From the NCBI GenBank assembly GCA_003389215.1, contig QQVP01000132.1:1-64000 (forward strand): 64,000 nucleotides of DNA, given 5' to 3'. The position numbers and the translations under genes were made by a program. Under the pieces are notes generated by a model. The model was given only the letters and a program-made list of their open reading frames with translations, was not told the DNA's origin and made no database searches. Numbering within the stretch: the first letter of the stretch is position 1; every line of letters begins with the position of its first letter. This DNA comes from Planctomycetota bacterium (GTDB lineage Bacteria; Planctomycetota; Planctomycetia; Pirellulales; UBA7805). Positions 8,599 to 20,191 of this stretch are shown here, piece after piece.

Positions 8599-8882
8599 GC
8601 GGCATCTCCTCTGACCACGGAATACGACAGCAGGCTTCCTTTCCTATCGGACCTCAGACCCGGAAAGCTATGCGTCGAATCGCGCAAATGCGGCAAATTC
8701 ACCGCGACGGCAGGATAGTGGCAGCGGTTGTGCTCGTATCGTCCTGGTCGACTGGAGAATCTGGCGGCGATTGAAGGGCCTGGCGGAACGGCCGCGCGTT
8801 GTTCGATCACGACCAACGCGCAGCACCGATGGCATGCTGTCACGGCCGACCGCCCCGACGCCAGAACTCTCCCCAATCTGGC

Positions 8883-11003
8883 CTAGATGCCGCCCGACTT
8901 CGGTCGTTGGCCCTTCTGCGGATCGGCGACGTAGACCACCAGCGATCGTTCCGCGAGATCGATTCGGAGCGTGCGTCCCATGCGTGGCCCCCCTCCACCT
9001 GGGAAGATGTCCTGCGGGCTCTCGGCCGCCGTGTCGAGCAGCCGTCGCCAGTCGAGATTGCGGGCTTTTCCAGGCACGGTGAACCGTTGCGGTTCCGCGG
9101 CCGCGTTGATGAACATCAGCAGATGCCGCCCACGTTCGTCGCGTTCTTCGTCGCCGGGCGTCCAAGCTCTCAAGAGGCACGTCAAACGCGGGTCGTCGTC
9201 CTTCCAGTCGATACTCTTGCCGTCGACGTCGAACCAGCTCACGTCGGGCAGCTCGCCGCGGCGTTCGGTCATGCCCCGCAGGAAGTCCTCGCGCCGCACC
9301 GAAGGTTCGTTCTTGCGGAAGTCGATCAGGGCCTGGGTGAAGCGCAGCAAGTCTTCGTTCTCATCGACGAGCTGCCAGTCGAACCAGGAGATTTCGTTGT
9401 CCTGACAATAGGCATTGTTGTTGCCCCGTTGGGTGCGCCGACATTCGTCTCCCGAGACGATCATCGGCACTCCCTGGCTGAGCAGCATTGTGGCCAGAAA
9501 ATTCTTGATCTGACGCAGTCGCGCTTCGCGCACTTCAGGACGGCGAGTGGGACCCTCGACGCCGAAATTCGAGCTGTGGTTGTTGTTCTCCCCGTCGCGG
9601 TTGCCTTCGCCGTTGGCCTCGTTGTGCTTGTGCACATAGCTCACCAGATCGTTGAGCGTGAAGCCGTCGTGCGAGGTGATGAAGTTGATGCTGTGATACG
9701 GTTTTCGCCCGCCCGGCTCGTACAGATCGCTGGAGCCGGCCAGCCGCGTCGCCAGATGGCCGCGCTGTCCCGGGTCGCCCCGCCAGAAGCGACGCACGTC
9801 GTCGCGATAACGGCCGTTCCATTCGGCCCAGCGCAGGTTGGCGAAGCTGCCCACCTGATAGGCACCCGCGGCATCCCAAGCCTCGGCGATGATCTTCGTA
9901 TCGGCCAGCATCGGATCTTCGGCGATGACCTCGACAAGCGGCGGATTGGGAACGAGATTGCCCTCGCGGTCGCGACTGAGAATCGAGGCCAGATCGAACC
10001 GAAAGCCATCGATGTGGTAGTTGTGGACCCAGTGGCGGAGGCAGTTGAAGATCATCTCGCGCACGATGGGATGATTGCCGTTGACCGTGTTTCCGCAACC
10101 GGAGTAATTGCGGTAATACGCCCCGTCGCCTTCGAGCATGTAGTAGACCTTGTTCTCCAGGCCCTTGAAGCTGAAGGTGGGACCGAGCTCGTTGCCTTCG
10201 CTGGTGTGATTGAAGACGACGTCGAGAATGACTTCGATGCCGGCCTGGTGCAGGGCTCGGACCATCTGCTTGAACTCGTTGACCTGGCAACCCGGCTCGT
10301 CGCCCGCGGCGTAGCCGCGATGGGGTGCGAAGAAGGCCATCGAGTCGTAACCCCAGTAGTTGGGCCGGTCGAGACGATTACCGAAACAATCGCGAATAGG
10401 AAATTCGTGCACCGGCATCAGTTCGACGGCCGTCACCCCCAGCGACTTCAGGTAGGGGATCTTCTCGATGACCCCCAGGTAGGTGCCCGGGTGCTCGACG
10501 CCGCTGGTGGGCGACTGCGTGAACCCGCGCACGTGCAGCTCATAAATGATCGTTTCCGAGAGGTTCCGCCGCAGGTGGCGGTCGCCCTGCCACTGGAACT
10601 GATCGTCGATGACGACGCACTTGGGCGGTCGCACGATGCCGTCGGCCGATTGCTGGAACGTGCCCGCCAGGGCTCGGGCGTAGGGGTCGATCAGGCGGGC
10701 GGTGCCGTCGAAACGCTGGCCGAATTCCGGTTCGTAGGGCCCATCCGCCTGGAAGTGATAGAGCTGGCCCGCCCCAATGCCGGGGACAAAGGCACTCCAG
10801 ACGTCGCCCCAGCGGTCGGTTTGGGGGTCGAGGTGGATGACCTCACTAGCCTCTAAATCGTCAACGCTTTCGTAAAGCAACACCCGCATCGCGCGAGCGG
10901 ATCGGCTGAAGACGACAAACTGCACGCCGCCGTCATGCAGAATGGCCCCATAGGGCAGCGGATGTGTGAATTGAAGCGCCGGATGCGTGTGCGTCATAAG
11001 CAT
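8883..11003 (-). CDS. glgX: Glycogen debranching enzyme (isoamylase family)
   Basis: At 706 residues this matches GlgX/TreX. An N-terminal CBM48-type isoamylase domain (residues about 15-110) precedes a GH13 TIM barrel. The four GH13 regions are visible: DVVFNHT, GFRFDLASIL (nucleophile Asp), EAWD (acid/base Glu) and FITSHDG. The AYCQDNEISWFDW block is specific to GlgX-type debranching enzymes, which hydrolyse alpha-1,6 branches of limit dextrins during glycogen breakdown. ATG 11003 and ATG 10997 are both possible starts. A GGAAAAGAG stretch sits just upstream, while a better AGGAGG lies about 15 nt away. A hairpin-plus-T-run lies in the leader. Confidence 0.95.
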   Translation of the reverse strand: MLMTHTHPALQFTHPLPYGAILHDGGVQFVVFSRSARAMRVLLYESVDDLEASEVIHLDPQTDRWGDVWSAFVPGIGAGQLYHFQADGPYEPEFGQRFDGTARLIDPYARALAGTFQQSADGIVRPPKCVVIDDQFQWQGDRHLRRNLSETIIYELHVRGFTQSPTSGVEHPGTYLGVIEKIPYLKSLGVTAVELMPVHEFPIRDCFGNRLDRPNYWGYDSMAFFAPHRGYAAGDEPGCQVNEFKQMVRALHQAGIEVILDVVFNHTSEGNELGPTFSFKGLENKVYYMLEGDGAYYRNYSGCGNTVNGNHPIVREMIFNCLRHWVHNYHIDGFRFDLASILSRDREGNLVPNPPLVEVIAEDPMLADTKIIAEAWDAAGAYQVGSFANLRWAEWNGRYRDDVRRFWRGDPGQRGHLATRLAGSSDLYEPGGRKPYHSINFITSHDGFTLNDLVSYVHKHNEANGEGNRDGENNNHSSNFGVEGPTRRPEVREARLRQIKNFLATMLLSQGVPMIVSGDECRRTQRGNNNAYCQDNEISWFDWQLVDENEDLLRFTQALIDFRKNEPSVRREDFLRGMTERRGELPDVSWFDVDGKSIDWKDDDPRLTCLLRAWTPGDEERDERGRHLLMFINAAAEPQRFTVPGKARNLDWRRLLDTAAESPQDIFPGGGGPRMGRTLRIDLAERSLVVYVADPQKGQRPKSGGI

Positions 11004-11415
11004 GGATGTTACTCTTTTCCTCCTGCGGCGAAAGCTCCATACGCCATCAAAAACGGCCCGCGGAGTTTTCTCCCGGGCGCGTGAGCCGTACTCAAGACAA
11101 GAATATCACACCGCCGGCGCAATGCGTTGGTCCGCCGACATTTGGAAGTATTTTGCGCGCGGCGAGTTCTTGCCGACGGTGCGGCTAGTGCCGACCGGGT
11201 GCTGGCGCCGACCGGGGCCTCTTGACGTCCCATGACGCGGGTCGACTTCGACGTAGCGGAAGAATCGGTTCGCTGCGCCTGGTTCCCGGCGTCACGCGCA
11301 GCTTGCTGCGCCGCAGTCCCCCGTACCCGCCCCGCGTGAAGAAGTTCCCACACCGCTTCGTCGATGCGTGACCTTCGTGCACCGCCGCCGTACTCCAGCG
11401 GTGGCGTCCCGGAGA
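11004..11415. other. Intergenic region upstream of glgX
   Basis: This is a 412-bp stretch between the kinase stop and the glgX start, both minus strand. No open frame here looks like a protein. It holds the terminator-like hairpin described separately and a short perfect palindrome (GCGCAGC-TT-GCTGCGC, 11296-11311). No clear sigma-70 promoter for glgX was found. Confidence 0.6.
11049..11078 (-). terminator. Rho-independent terminator or attenuator in front of glgX
   Basis: On the minus strand a GC-rich stem of nine pairs (GCCCG + GGAG, one bulged G, AAAA loop) is followed directly by CG and a run of five T. It is 337 bp beyond the kinase gene stop and only about 45 bp before the glgX start. 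It could end the kinase transcript, or act as an attenuator if the glgX promoter lies upstream of it. Confidence 0.55.
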
Positions 11416-13311
11416 TTAAGGAGCCACGGCCGACTCCTGCCGGGACACGGCGGTCGCAGCGTCCGCTTCGGCGGGCGAAGGAGCCGAATCCTCTCCAGCC
11501 GCTTCGACCGCGAGCGCCGTCAAAGCCTCGCGGGCCTGCGTTACCAGATCGGCCGCCCAGGTCTCGGTGCCCCACAGCGCGACCACCGACGCGAACATTC
11601 GCCGTGCCTTGTCGCGATCGCTGGCGATGAGCTGGCTGGCCCGTTCGAGTTGTCGCTCGATTTCCTGGCGGTAGATAGCCCGCCGTCGGGAAACGCGGTC
11701 GCGTAGCCGGGGAATCTGCCGATCGGCCGCATCGACGAAGATGCGGATGTGCGTTTGGTCATCTGGGACATCGCCAAAGAGGTCGACCAGCGCTTCCAGG
11801 CGGACGAGCGCCGTTTCGGGACTCGTCGAGATCAGCTTGATCGCTTCGACGTAGGGACCGGCGGCGATCGAGTCGGGAAAGCGGCGGAACATCGTTTCGG
11901 CCTGACGCATGGCCCGGCCCGCCAAACGAACGTAATTCAGCCGCTCTTCGAGTTCTTCAACGAGCGGGACGGCTTCGCTGTCGGGATAGAGACGCAGGAA
12001 CAGGCCGATTTGATCCTCGACCGCACGCAGCTGGCCGTCGTCGCCGGTGCGGGCTGCCGCTTGAATCTCTTGCAGCAGACTGCGTTCACTGGGAGGACTG
12101 GCCCAGTACCAGACCAAGGCCGCGATGCCGAACAAGGAAATGATCAGAAAGATCGTCGGCCAGGAAATCAACGGAGTCGCTTCTTGCTCGCTGAGCAACT
12201 GGCGGCGGCGGTCCTCTTCGATCGTGGTAAAGTGGTCGCGCAGTTCTCGGGCGACACCCTCGTCTTCGAGCACGCTCGATCCGGTGCCGGCCGTGTCCAC
12301 GCCCGTTTGGGCATCCGCCGCACTCGCTTCCCGTTCGAGCAACTCCCGCGCCATCGTGGCGGCCGGATCTTGTTCGGGTGGTTCGTCCAGGATGACGCCT
12401 GCGTCCGATCCGTTCCTCTTGGCGGCGCCGAGGTCGGTCAAGGTGACGCCCGGGGATGCCGCTTCCGCGTCGGCGCCATCTTGTAAGGTGAGACCCTTCT
12501 CCATCGCCTCGAGCCGCCGGGTGAGCATCAACGCGTTGGGAAAGCGCTCCTCCGGCTTCTTGGCCAACAGCTGGGCGATGATCTGTTCCAATTCGCGGGG
12601 CGCTTCGGGGGCGTAGCGGCGCACCCCGTCGGGAGTGGCGAACCGCTGTAGCTGCAACAGCTCCAACATCGACTTGCTACGGAACGGCGGGCGGCCGGCC
12701 AGCAACGCGTAGAGCACGCCACCGAGGCTGTAAAGATCGCAGTGGTGGGTAACGCGACCGCCGTCCGCTTGCTCGGGGGCCATATACTCGGCGGTCCCCA
12801 GCACACCTCCCTCGTTGGTCAGGCCGGTGTTGCCGAACAGACGGGCCACGCCGAAGTCGCTCAGCTTGACCTCGCCGTTCTCGCCCACCAGCACGTTGGC
12901 CGGCTTAATGTCGCGGTGGATCACGCCGTGGTCATGGGCCAATTTGAGAGCGCGCGAGAGCTTGATGCCGATGCGGGTCACTTCGCGCCAATCGAATCGA
13001 CGGCCCTGGCACAGCTCTTCCTCCAAGTTGGCCCCGTCCACGCGTTCCATTGCGTAGAACAAGAAAGCGTCCTTCTGGCCGTAACCGAAGAGATTGACGA
13101 TGTTCGGGTGGCGGAGCTTCTTGAGTGACTCGATCTCCGATTCGAACCGCTCGCGAAAACCCCGCTGCATGGCAAGCGCGGGAGCGAGCACCTTCACGGC
13201 GGCCTCCTGGCCCGTGTCGCTGTTGACCGCCGCATAGACGGTCCCCATGCCGCCGGCGCCGAGCTTTTCGCCGATCGTATAGGGGCCGAGCTTTTCGAAT
13301 TGCAACTGCAT
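11416..13311 (-). CDS. Membrane-anchored Ser/Thr protein kinase
   Basis: This 631-residue protein has a complete Hanks-type kinase domain (residues about 11-275). It has the glycine loop LGAGGMGTVY (17-26), ATP-anchoring Lys40, catalytic HRDIKPANV (Asp134), DFG (152-154) and GTAEYMAPEQA. A Ser/Thr- and acid-rich linker leads to one transmembrane helix around residues 380-405 (PTIFLIISLFGIAALVWYW). About 225 helical residues would then lie outside the cytoplasm, possibly TPR-like. This is the usual PknB-like sensor-kinase layout in planctomycetes. The start was placed at the ATG at 13311, just before the kinase fold; upstream codons encode an Arg-rich stretch. Signal and substrates are unknown. 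Confidence 0.93.
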   Translation of the reverse strand: MQLQFEKLGPYTIGEKLGAGGMGTVYAAVNSDTGQEAAVKVLAPALAMQRGFRERFESEIESLKKLRHPNIVNLFGYGQKDAFLFYAMERVDGANLEEELCQGRRFDWREVTRIGIKLSRALKLAHDHGVIHRDIKPANVLVGENGEVKLSDFGVARLFGNTGLTNEGGVLGTAEYMAPEQADGGRVTHHCDLYSLGGVLYALLAGRPPFRSKSMLELLQLQRFATPDGVRRYAPEAPRELEQIIAQLLAKKPEERFPNALMLTRRLEAMEKGLTLQDGADAEAASPGVTLTDLGAAKRNGSDAGVILDEPPEQDPAATMARELLEREASAADAQTGVDTAGTGSSVLEDEGVARELRDHFTTIEEDRRRQLLSEQEATPLISWPTIFLIISLFGIAALVWYWASPPSERSLLQEIQAAARTGDDGQLRAVEDQIGLFLRLYPDSEAVPLVEELEERLNYVRLAGRAMRQAETMFRRFPDSIAAGPYVEAIKLISTSPETALVRLEALVDLFGDVPDDQTHIRIFVDAADRQIPRLRDRVSRRRAIYRQEIERQLERASQLIASDRDKARRMFASVVALWGTETWAADLVTQAREALTALAVEAAGEDSAPSPAEADAATAVSRQESAVAP

Positions 13312-13610
13312 GCGCCTGTCCGCCCGCCGGTCGTCCCGCGACGCGGCGTCTCGACTTCGCAAGTACCGTTCAGAAGATCGCTGCAGCGGCCACCGATGGG
13401 GCCACGGCTGGGAGCGCCACGGCGTGCTGGAACCGCACGTATGCCTCTGCCAGAGGCGTCCCAAAGTCAACAGGAAAGGATACCCTCATTGATGATACCA
13501 CATGCGCCGATCAGCAACCAGTTTGCGACCCCGGCGATGCGCCGGTTGCTTGCCGCGCGGCGTGCCTGCCATAATCCGCGCTACCTCAACACGACCCCAC
13601 GCCATCGCCC

Positions 13611-15122
13611 ATGAACCAGCCCCACCTCACCCTACCTCGCCACAGCAACCAGGCCCGCGGCATCGGGCGATATGCGCTCGACTTCCTGACCGGCAAATTC
13701 GGCGACGTCGGTGATGTGGTGTGGCGACGGCTCGAAGCGTTTCACCTGGACAGTCTTGCCTGCGCCGTCTCCGCCATTGCTGCTGGCACCAATGCGCCGA
13801 CCGTGTTGCGCGAAGAAGCCTTGGCCTATTCGAGCGGAGCGAATTTTCCGGGCGCCGTCTGTTACGGCACATCGCAGCGCGTGGCCCCGGAGAAGGCTGT
13901 GGCGGCCAATGCTTCAGCAGCACGGGAGTGGGACGCCAACGGCACGAACTTTGGCTACCATCCCGAAATCGGCGCCACCGCTGGCGAGTTCGGCCACAAC
14001 GACTTCTACGCGGTGCCCCTGGCGGCCGCACAGGTCGCGGGTCTCGACGGAGCCGCGGTCTGCCGCGGCATGCTTCTGGTCGACGAGATTCGCGCGCGAC
14101 TGGCCGAGGTTTTCAGTCTCAAGAGCTACAAGATCGATCACGTGTTGCACGGGGCGATTGCCTCGGCCACGGTCTACGCGGCCATGCTCGGCGCCACGGT
14201 CGACCAGATCGAGTCGGCGATCGGCCTCGTCGTCGCCCACTATGTTCCCTTTCGGGTAATTCGGGCGGGACATCAACTCTCCGATTCCAAGGGGGCGTCG
14301 GCCGCCATCAGCGCCGAGGTCGCGGTGCTCAGCGCGCAACGCGCCATGCGGGGCTTTGTCGGCCCGGCCGACGTATTTCGCAACCCCGCGGCCCTCTTCT
14401 GCCTGTTCGAGAAGCCAGCCGCCGCGGACGAGAGCCCCTTCGATCTCCTGTTGAGCACCGCGGGCGACCAATTCGCCGTGATGGGTATGCACTTCAAACT
14501 CGGACTCTACGAGCATCAGTCGGCCGGCGCGATCCAAGGGTTGATCGACCTGCTGGCCGCGCATCCCGCGGTGCTGGAAAGCGACCACGAGCTGGAACGC
14601 GTACGGATTACGATCTACGAACCGGCGTTTGGCATCATCGGCGATCCGGCCAAGCGCGATCCGCAAACGCGGCAGAGCGCCGATCACTCGATGGTCTACA
14701 TCGTCGCCACACTGCTGCGAAAGGCGTTCGAGCAACGGCAAAGCGGCTGGAAGGAGCTCATGCTCTTGCCGCGCGACTACGACGAGGAGAGCTTGCATCA
14801 CCCGCTGACGCGGACGATCCTGTCGCGAATCGACTTCGTTCATGGCGGACCGGAGTACGACGCCAAGTACCCCGATGGGATTCCCACGACGCTGGAGATC
14901 GAGCACCGCCGCCTGGGCCGACTATCGAGCGAACTTGTCATGTATCCCGCGGGTCATGCCAGGAACACAACGGCCGATCTCGACGACCTCCTGGCGTACA
15001 AGTTCCAGCAGCTTGCTGCGCTGGGGGTGGCCGACCCGGCAACGCTGCGCGATCGATTCAGCGATTTGACGAACAAGTCGGCGGCCGACATCGCCGCGCT
15101 TTGCGAGTTCGAGATTCTCTGA
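13611..15122 (+). CDS. MmgE/PrpD family protein
   Basis: This 503-residue protein matches the MmgE/PrpD family (2-methylcitrate dehydratase, cis-aconitate decarboxylase and relatives). The helical N-terminal domain contains ARGIGRYALDFLTG and HLDSLACAVSA, where most members have 'D...G'. The active-site region follows: REWDANGTNFG and FGHNDFYAVPLAAAQ. Then come the IDHVLHGAIASATVYAAMLG helix and the C-terminal alpha/beta domain (VRITIYEPAFGIIGDPAKRDPQTRQSADHSM). The substrate is uncertain; no prpB/prpC genes are nearby, so a methylcitrate-cycle role is not supported by context. Its TGA is one base from the truB ATG, which suggests translational coupling. Confidence 0.85.
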   Translation: MNQPHLTLPRHSNQARGIGRYALDFLTGKFGDVGDVVWRRLEAFHLDSLACAVSAIAAGTNAPTVLREEALAYSSGANFPGAVCYGTSQRVAPEKAVAANASAAREWDANGTNFGYHPEIGATAGEFGHNDFYAVPLAAAQVAGLDGAAVCRGMLLVDEIRARLAEVFSLKSYKIDHVLHGAIASATVYAAMLGATVDQIESAIGLVVAHYVPFRVIRAGHQLSDSKGASAAISAEVAVLSAQRAMRGFVGPADVFRNPAALFCLFEKPAAADESPFDLLLSTAGDQFAVMGMHFKLGLYEHQSAGAIQGLIDLLAAHPAVLESDHELERVRITIYEPAFGIIGDPAKRDPQTRQSADHSMVYIVATLLRKAFEQRQSGWKELMLLPRDYDEESLHHPLTRTILSRIDFVHGGPEYDAKYPDGIPTTLEIEHRRLGRLSSELVMYPAGHARNTTADLDDLLAYKFQQLAALGVADPATLRDRFSDLTNKSAADIAALCEFEIL

Positions 15123-15123
15123 C

Positions 15124-16041
15124 ATGCCCGACTTCCAACCGTCGACGGAAATCTGCGGCCTCTTGAACGTCGACAAACCGCGCGGCGTTTCGTCGCGGGT
15201 GGTTGTCGATCGCGTCGAGCAGACGGCCGGCAAGACCAAGGCCGGCAAGGTCAAGGTTGGTCACGCGGGCACGCTCGATCCGATCGCCAGCGGAGTGCTG
15301 GTGATTTGTCTCGGTACAGCGACGCGGCTCATCGAATACGTCCAGCAGATGCCGAAGGCGTATCGGGCGACGTTTCTCCTGGGGCAGTCGAGCCCGTCGT
15401 GCGACATCGAGACGGAGATCACGAAGCTCGTCGATGCTCCGCGGCCGACCCGCGCGGAGATCGAGCGCGCCGCCGCCAACTTTCACGGCGAGATCGAGCA
15501 GCGACCGCCGGCCTTCTCGGCCGTGAAAATCGGTGGCCAGCGGGCCTATAAGCGAGCGCGACGGGGCGAAGATGTCGAGATGCCTCTCCGCACGGTGCGG
15601 ATTGATACGATTGACGTCGTGACCTATGACGCGCCCCGCCTGGTGCTCGACATTCGCTGTGGCTCAGGCACCTACATCCGTTCGCTGGGTCGCGACCTGG
15701 CCGAGTCGCTCGGCACCGCGGCCGTAATGTCGGAACTGGTGCGAACCGGGATCGGCGACTTTACGTTACGCGAGGCCACCAGGCTGGACGACCTGAACCC
15801 CGAGACTCTTGACGATTATCTGTTGCCGCCGCTGCGCGCGGTTGCAGATCTGCCGCGCGTGCGGCTCGACAGAGGCGAGATCGAAGAGATTCGTCATGGG
15901 CGGACCATTGCGCGTTCCGATGAGATAGCAGTTGCCGAATCTGGCCAGCTGGCCGCCGTCGACGAACAGGACCGCCTCGTTGCGCTGCTCGTCCCGCGTG
16001 CAGCGAACAAGCTGGGGCCGAAGTGCAACTTCGTACGTTGA
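15124..16041 (+). CDS. truB: tRNA pseudouridine(55) synthase
   Basis: This 305-residue protein has the TruB signature: GLLNVDKPRGVSSRVVVDRV, then KVGHAGTLDPIASGVLVICLG with the catalytic Asp in GTLDP. Further on are the KAYRATFLLG and RPPAFSAVKIGGQRAYKRAR blocks, and CGSGTYIRSLGRDLAESLG. It converts U55 to pseudouridine in the T loop of tRNAs. The C-terminal end carries a short PUA-like tail. It starts one base after the PrpD-family stop; this pairing is unusual, because truB normally neighbours rbfA, infB or ribF. Confidence 0.96.
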   Translation: MPDFQPSTEICGLLNVDKPRGVSSRVVVDRVEQTAGKTKAGKVKVGHAGTLDPIASGVLVICLGTATRLIEYVQQMPKAYRATFLLGQSSPSCDIETEITKLVDAPRPTRAEIERAAANFHGEIEQRPPAFSAVKIGGQRAYKRARRGEDVEMPLRTVRIDTIDVVTYDAPRLVLDIRCGSGTYIRSLGRDLAESLGTAAVMSELVRTGIGDFTLREATRLDDLNPETLDDYLLPPLRAVADLPRVRLDRGEIEEIRHGRTIARSDEIAVAESGQLAAVDEQDRLVALLVPRAANKLGPKCNFVR

Positions 16042-16088
16042 CCAGACCGTTATCTTCCCCGGCCGCGACGAGCAGGAGATGCCCGCGC

Positions 16089-16442
16089 TCAACACCTGCG
16101 GCCAGGCGCAGCGAACGTCGCACCGTTTGTAAAGACGGCCGCTCCCCGAGACCGCGTGCCTTCGACCTGGGGCTGACCGGCTCGATTTCGCACGGCGATC
16201 AGATCGGCGCGCTTGCCGGCGACGACTTCTCCGCGGTCGTCCAACCCCGCGACAGCGGCCGGGTTTGCCGCCGCGAATGGGACCGCGTCGTGCAGCGGCA
16301 GTTCGCCGTCCTTTGAGAGTCGCAGATCCGTCGGGTCGTTGACGTTCGCGATCGTCCCACATGCCCTGGCGATCACGTCGTTGATCTCGTCGTATCCGCG
16401 TTTGTCTTCGCGAGCCTGTGCGATCGGCACAATCGTCACCAC
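16089..16442 (-). pseudogene. Amidohydrolase C-terminal remnant (PhnM-like)
   Basis: A minus-strand open frame ends like the C terminus of PhnM/adenine-deaminase-type amidohydrolases. It has FAAANPAAVAGLDDRGEVVAGKRADLIAVR, seen here as the pattern NPA...GLDDRG..AGKRADL. The metal-binding barrel (HxH, Lys/His/Asp sites) is missing and is not found in neighbouring frames. The fragment of about 60-115 codons therefore looks like decayed coding DNA rather than a working gene. It lies between truB and ftsK. A full PhnM would cleave ribose methylphosphonate triphosphate in the C-P lyase pathway, but no other phn gene is present. Confidence 0.45.
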
Positions 16443-16782
16443 TGGTCCCGCTGCGGACCGATTTCGCTTCTCAGTAGGGCCGATTCGCCTGACCGCAGGC
16501 GGCCCGGTGCTAGACTTCCTGCGGGGAGCGTGTTGCGCACGCGAGAGAGCATCTTACCGAATATGAGCCCGGTAGGCTTCGTTCTTGGTATGCCTCGTGG
16601 GCAAACGATGGCGCACGGCGACGCGAAGTTAAGAAACCGACTCGCCGCCGGCCGATCTAACCGATGACATCCTGGATGCAACGTTGGGCATGGACGCGCC
16701 CCCGCGGCCGGTCGGCTCGCGCGCTGGAACTTGCCAGAGTGCGATACGGCTGCCACGAAGAATCACCCCCTTGCGGCAGTCC
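16443..16782. other. Non-coding stretch upstream of ftsK
   Basis: Nothing here reads convincingly as a gene. It follows the amidohydrolase remnant and presumably carries the ftsK promoter, but no hexamer pair stood out. Confidence 0.5.
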
Positions 16783-19785
<3,003 letters not shown>

Positions 19786-19890
19786 ACGCGCCGGTGACTC
19801 GCTCTCGCGCGCGTTGACATGGGCACAGCGGGCCATTAAGTTCAATGCTGGCGGGGGGATTACCCCGGAAGTGCGACTCCCCGGTCCTTT

Positions 19891-19938
19891 CAGCAGCCCA
19901 GGCCCTCAGCAGCCCAGGCCCTCAGCAGCCCGGCCCAT
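19891..19938 (+). repeat. 16-bp tandem repeat, about 2.8 copies
   Basis: The unit CAGCAGCCCAGGCCCT occurs twice perfectly (19891-19906, 19907-19922). A third, diverged copy follows (CAGCAGCCCGGCCC...). It is a short minisatellite in non-coding DNA, and no function is evident. Confidence 0.85.
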
Positions 19939-20075
19939 GCGACAAGACGCCCAAGACCTGTCCATTCGCGCGACACGCGACGCCCGCACGTCGGTCGGCG
20001 TCCCGGGCCAGGGAATCATTATTGGCGAGGAGTTTCGGCCCTAGGGCACTTCGGCAACCACCGAACAATAGCCAG

Positions 20076-20107
20076 CCCTGAGGCCCTCGCGGTTTCAGGG
20101 TTTTTTT
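20076..20107 (+). terminator. Rho-independent terminator behind ftsK
   Basis: The stem CCCTGA (20076-20081) pairs with TCAGGG (20095-20100), with a 13-nt loop rich in G and C. A run of seven T follows. It is placed to end transcripts from ftsK. The T run and its 3' flank are then repeated three more times by the adjacent iteron array. Confidence 0.65.
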
Positions 20108-20163
20108 GTCCACAGGGTTTTTTTGTCCACAGGGTTTTTTTGTCCACAGGGTTTTTTGCCCAC
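20097..20163 (+). repeat. 17-bp iterons carrying TTGTCCACA (DnaA-box-like)
   Basis: The unit AGGGTTTTTTTGTCCAC is present in three perfect head-to-tail copies (20097-20113, 20114-20130, 20131-20147). A fourth copy is one T shorter with GCCCAC (20148-20163). Each copy, read into the next, contains TTGTCCACA (20106-20114, 20123-20131, 20140-20148) or TTGCCCACA (20156-20164). TTGTCCACA is the DnaA-box consensus described for high-GC Streptomyces and differs from the E. coli box TTATCCACA at one base. The array ends 28 bp before the cimA start. Alternatively it is slippage duplication of a terminator T tract. Confidence 0.8.
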
Positions 20164-20191
20164 AGGGATCTCGCCGCTTCGACAACCTGCC

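Larger units (their letters stand above)
19786..20191. other. Repeat-bearing intergenic region between ftsK and cimA
   Basis: This region of about 400 bp has no plausible gene. It contains a 16-bp minisatellite, a terminator hairpin and a 17-bp iteron array, all listed separately. Confidence 0.8.

Noticed and set aside
20097..20164. Chromosome origin oriC at the iteron array
   Set aside because: The boxes are suggestive, but the neighbours (ftsK, cimA) are not typical oriC genes. No dnaA, dnaN or gyrB is present and only four boxes occur. It is kept as a DnaA-box-like repeat, not called an origin.
20040..20191. T-box riboswitch in front of cimA-valS
   Set aside because: A T-box would fit a branched-chain/valyl context, but the ACCGCG-like string lies on the wrong strand. 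No specifier stem or AGGGTGG-type sequence is present, and the hairpin is a plain terminator.
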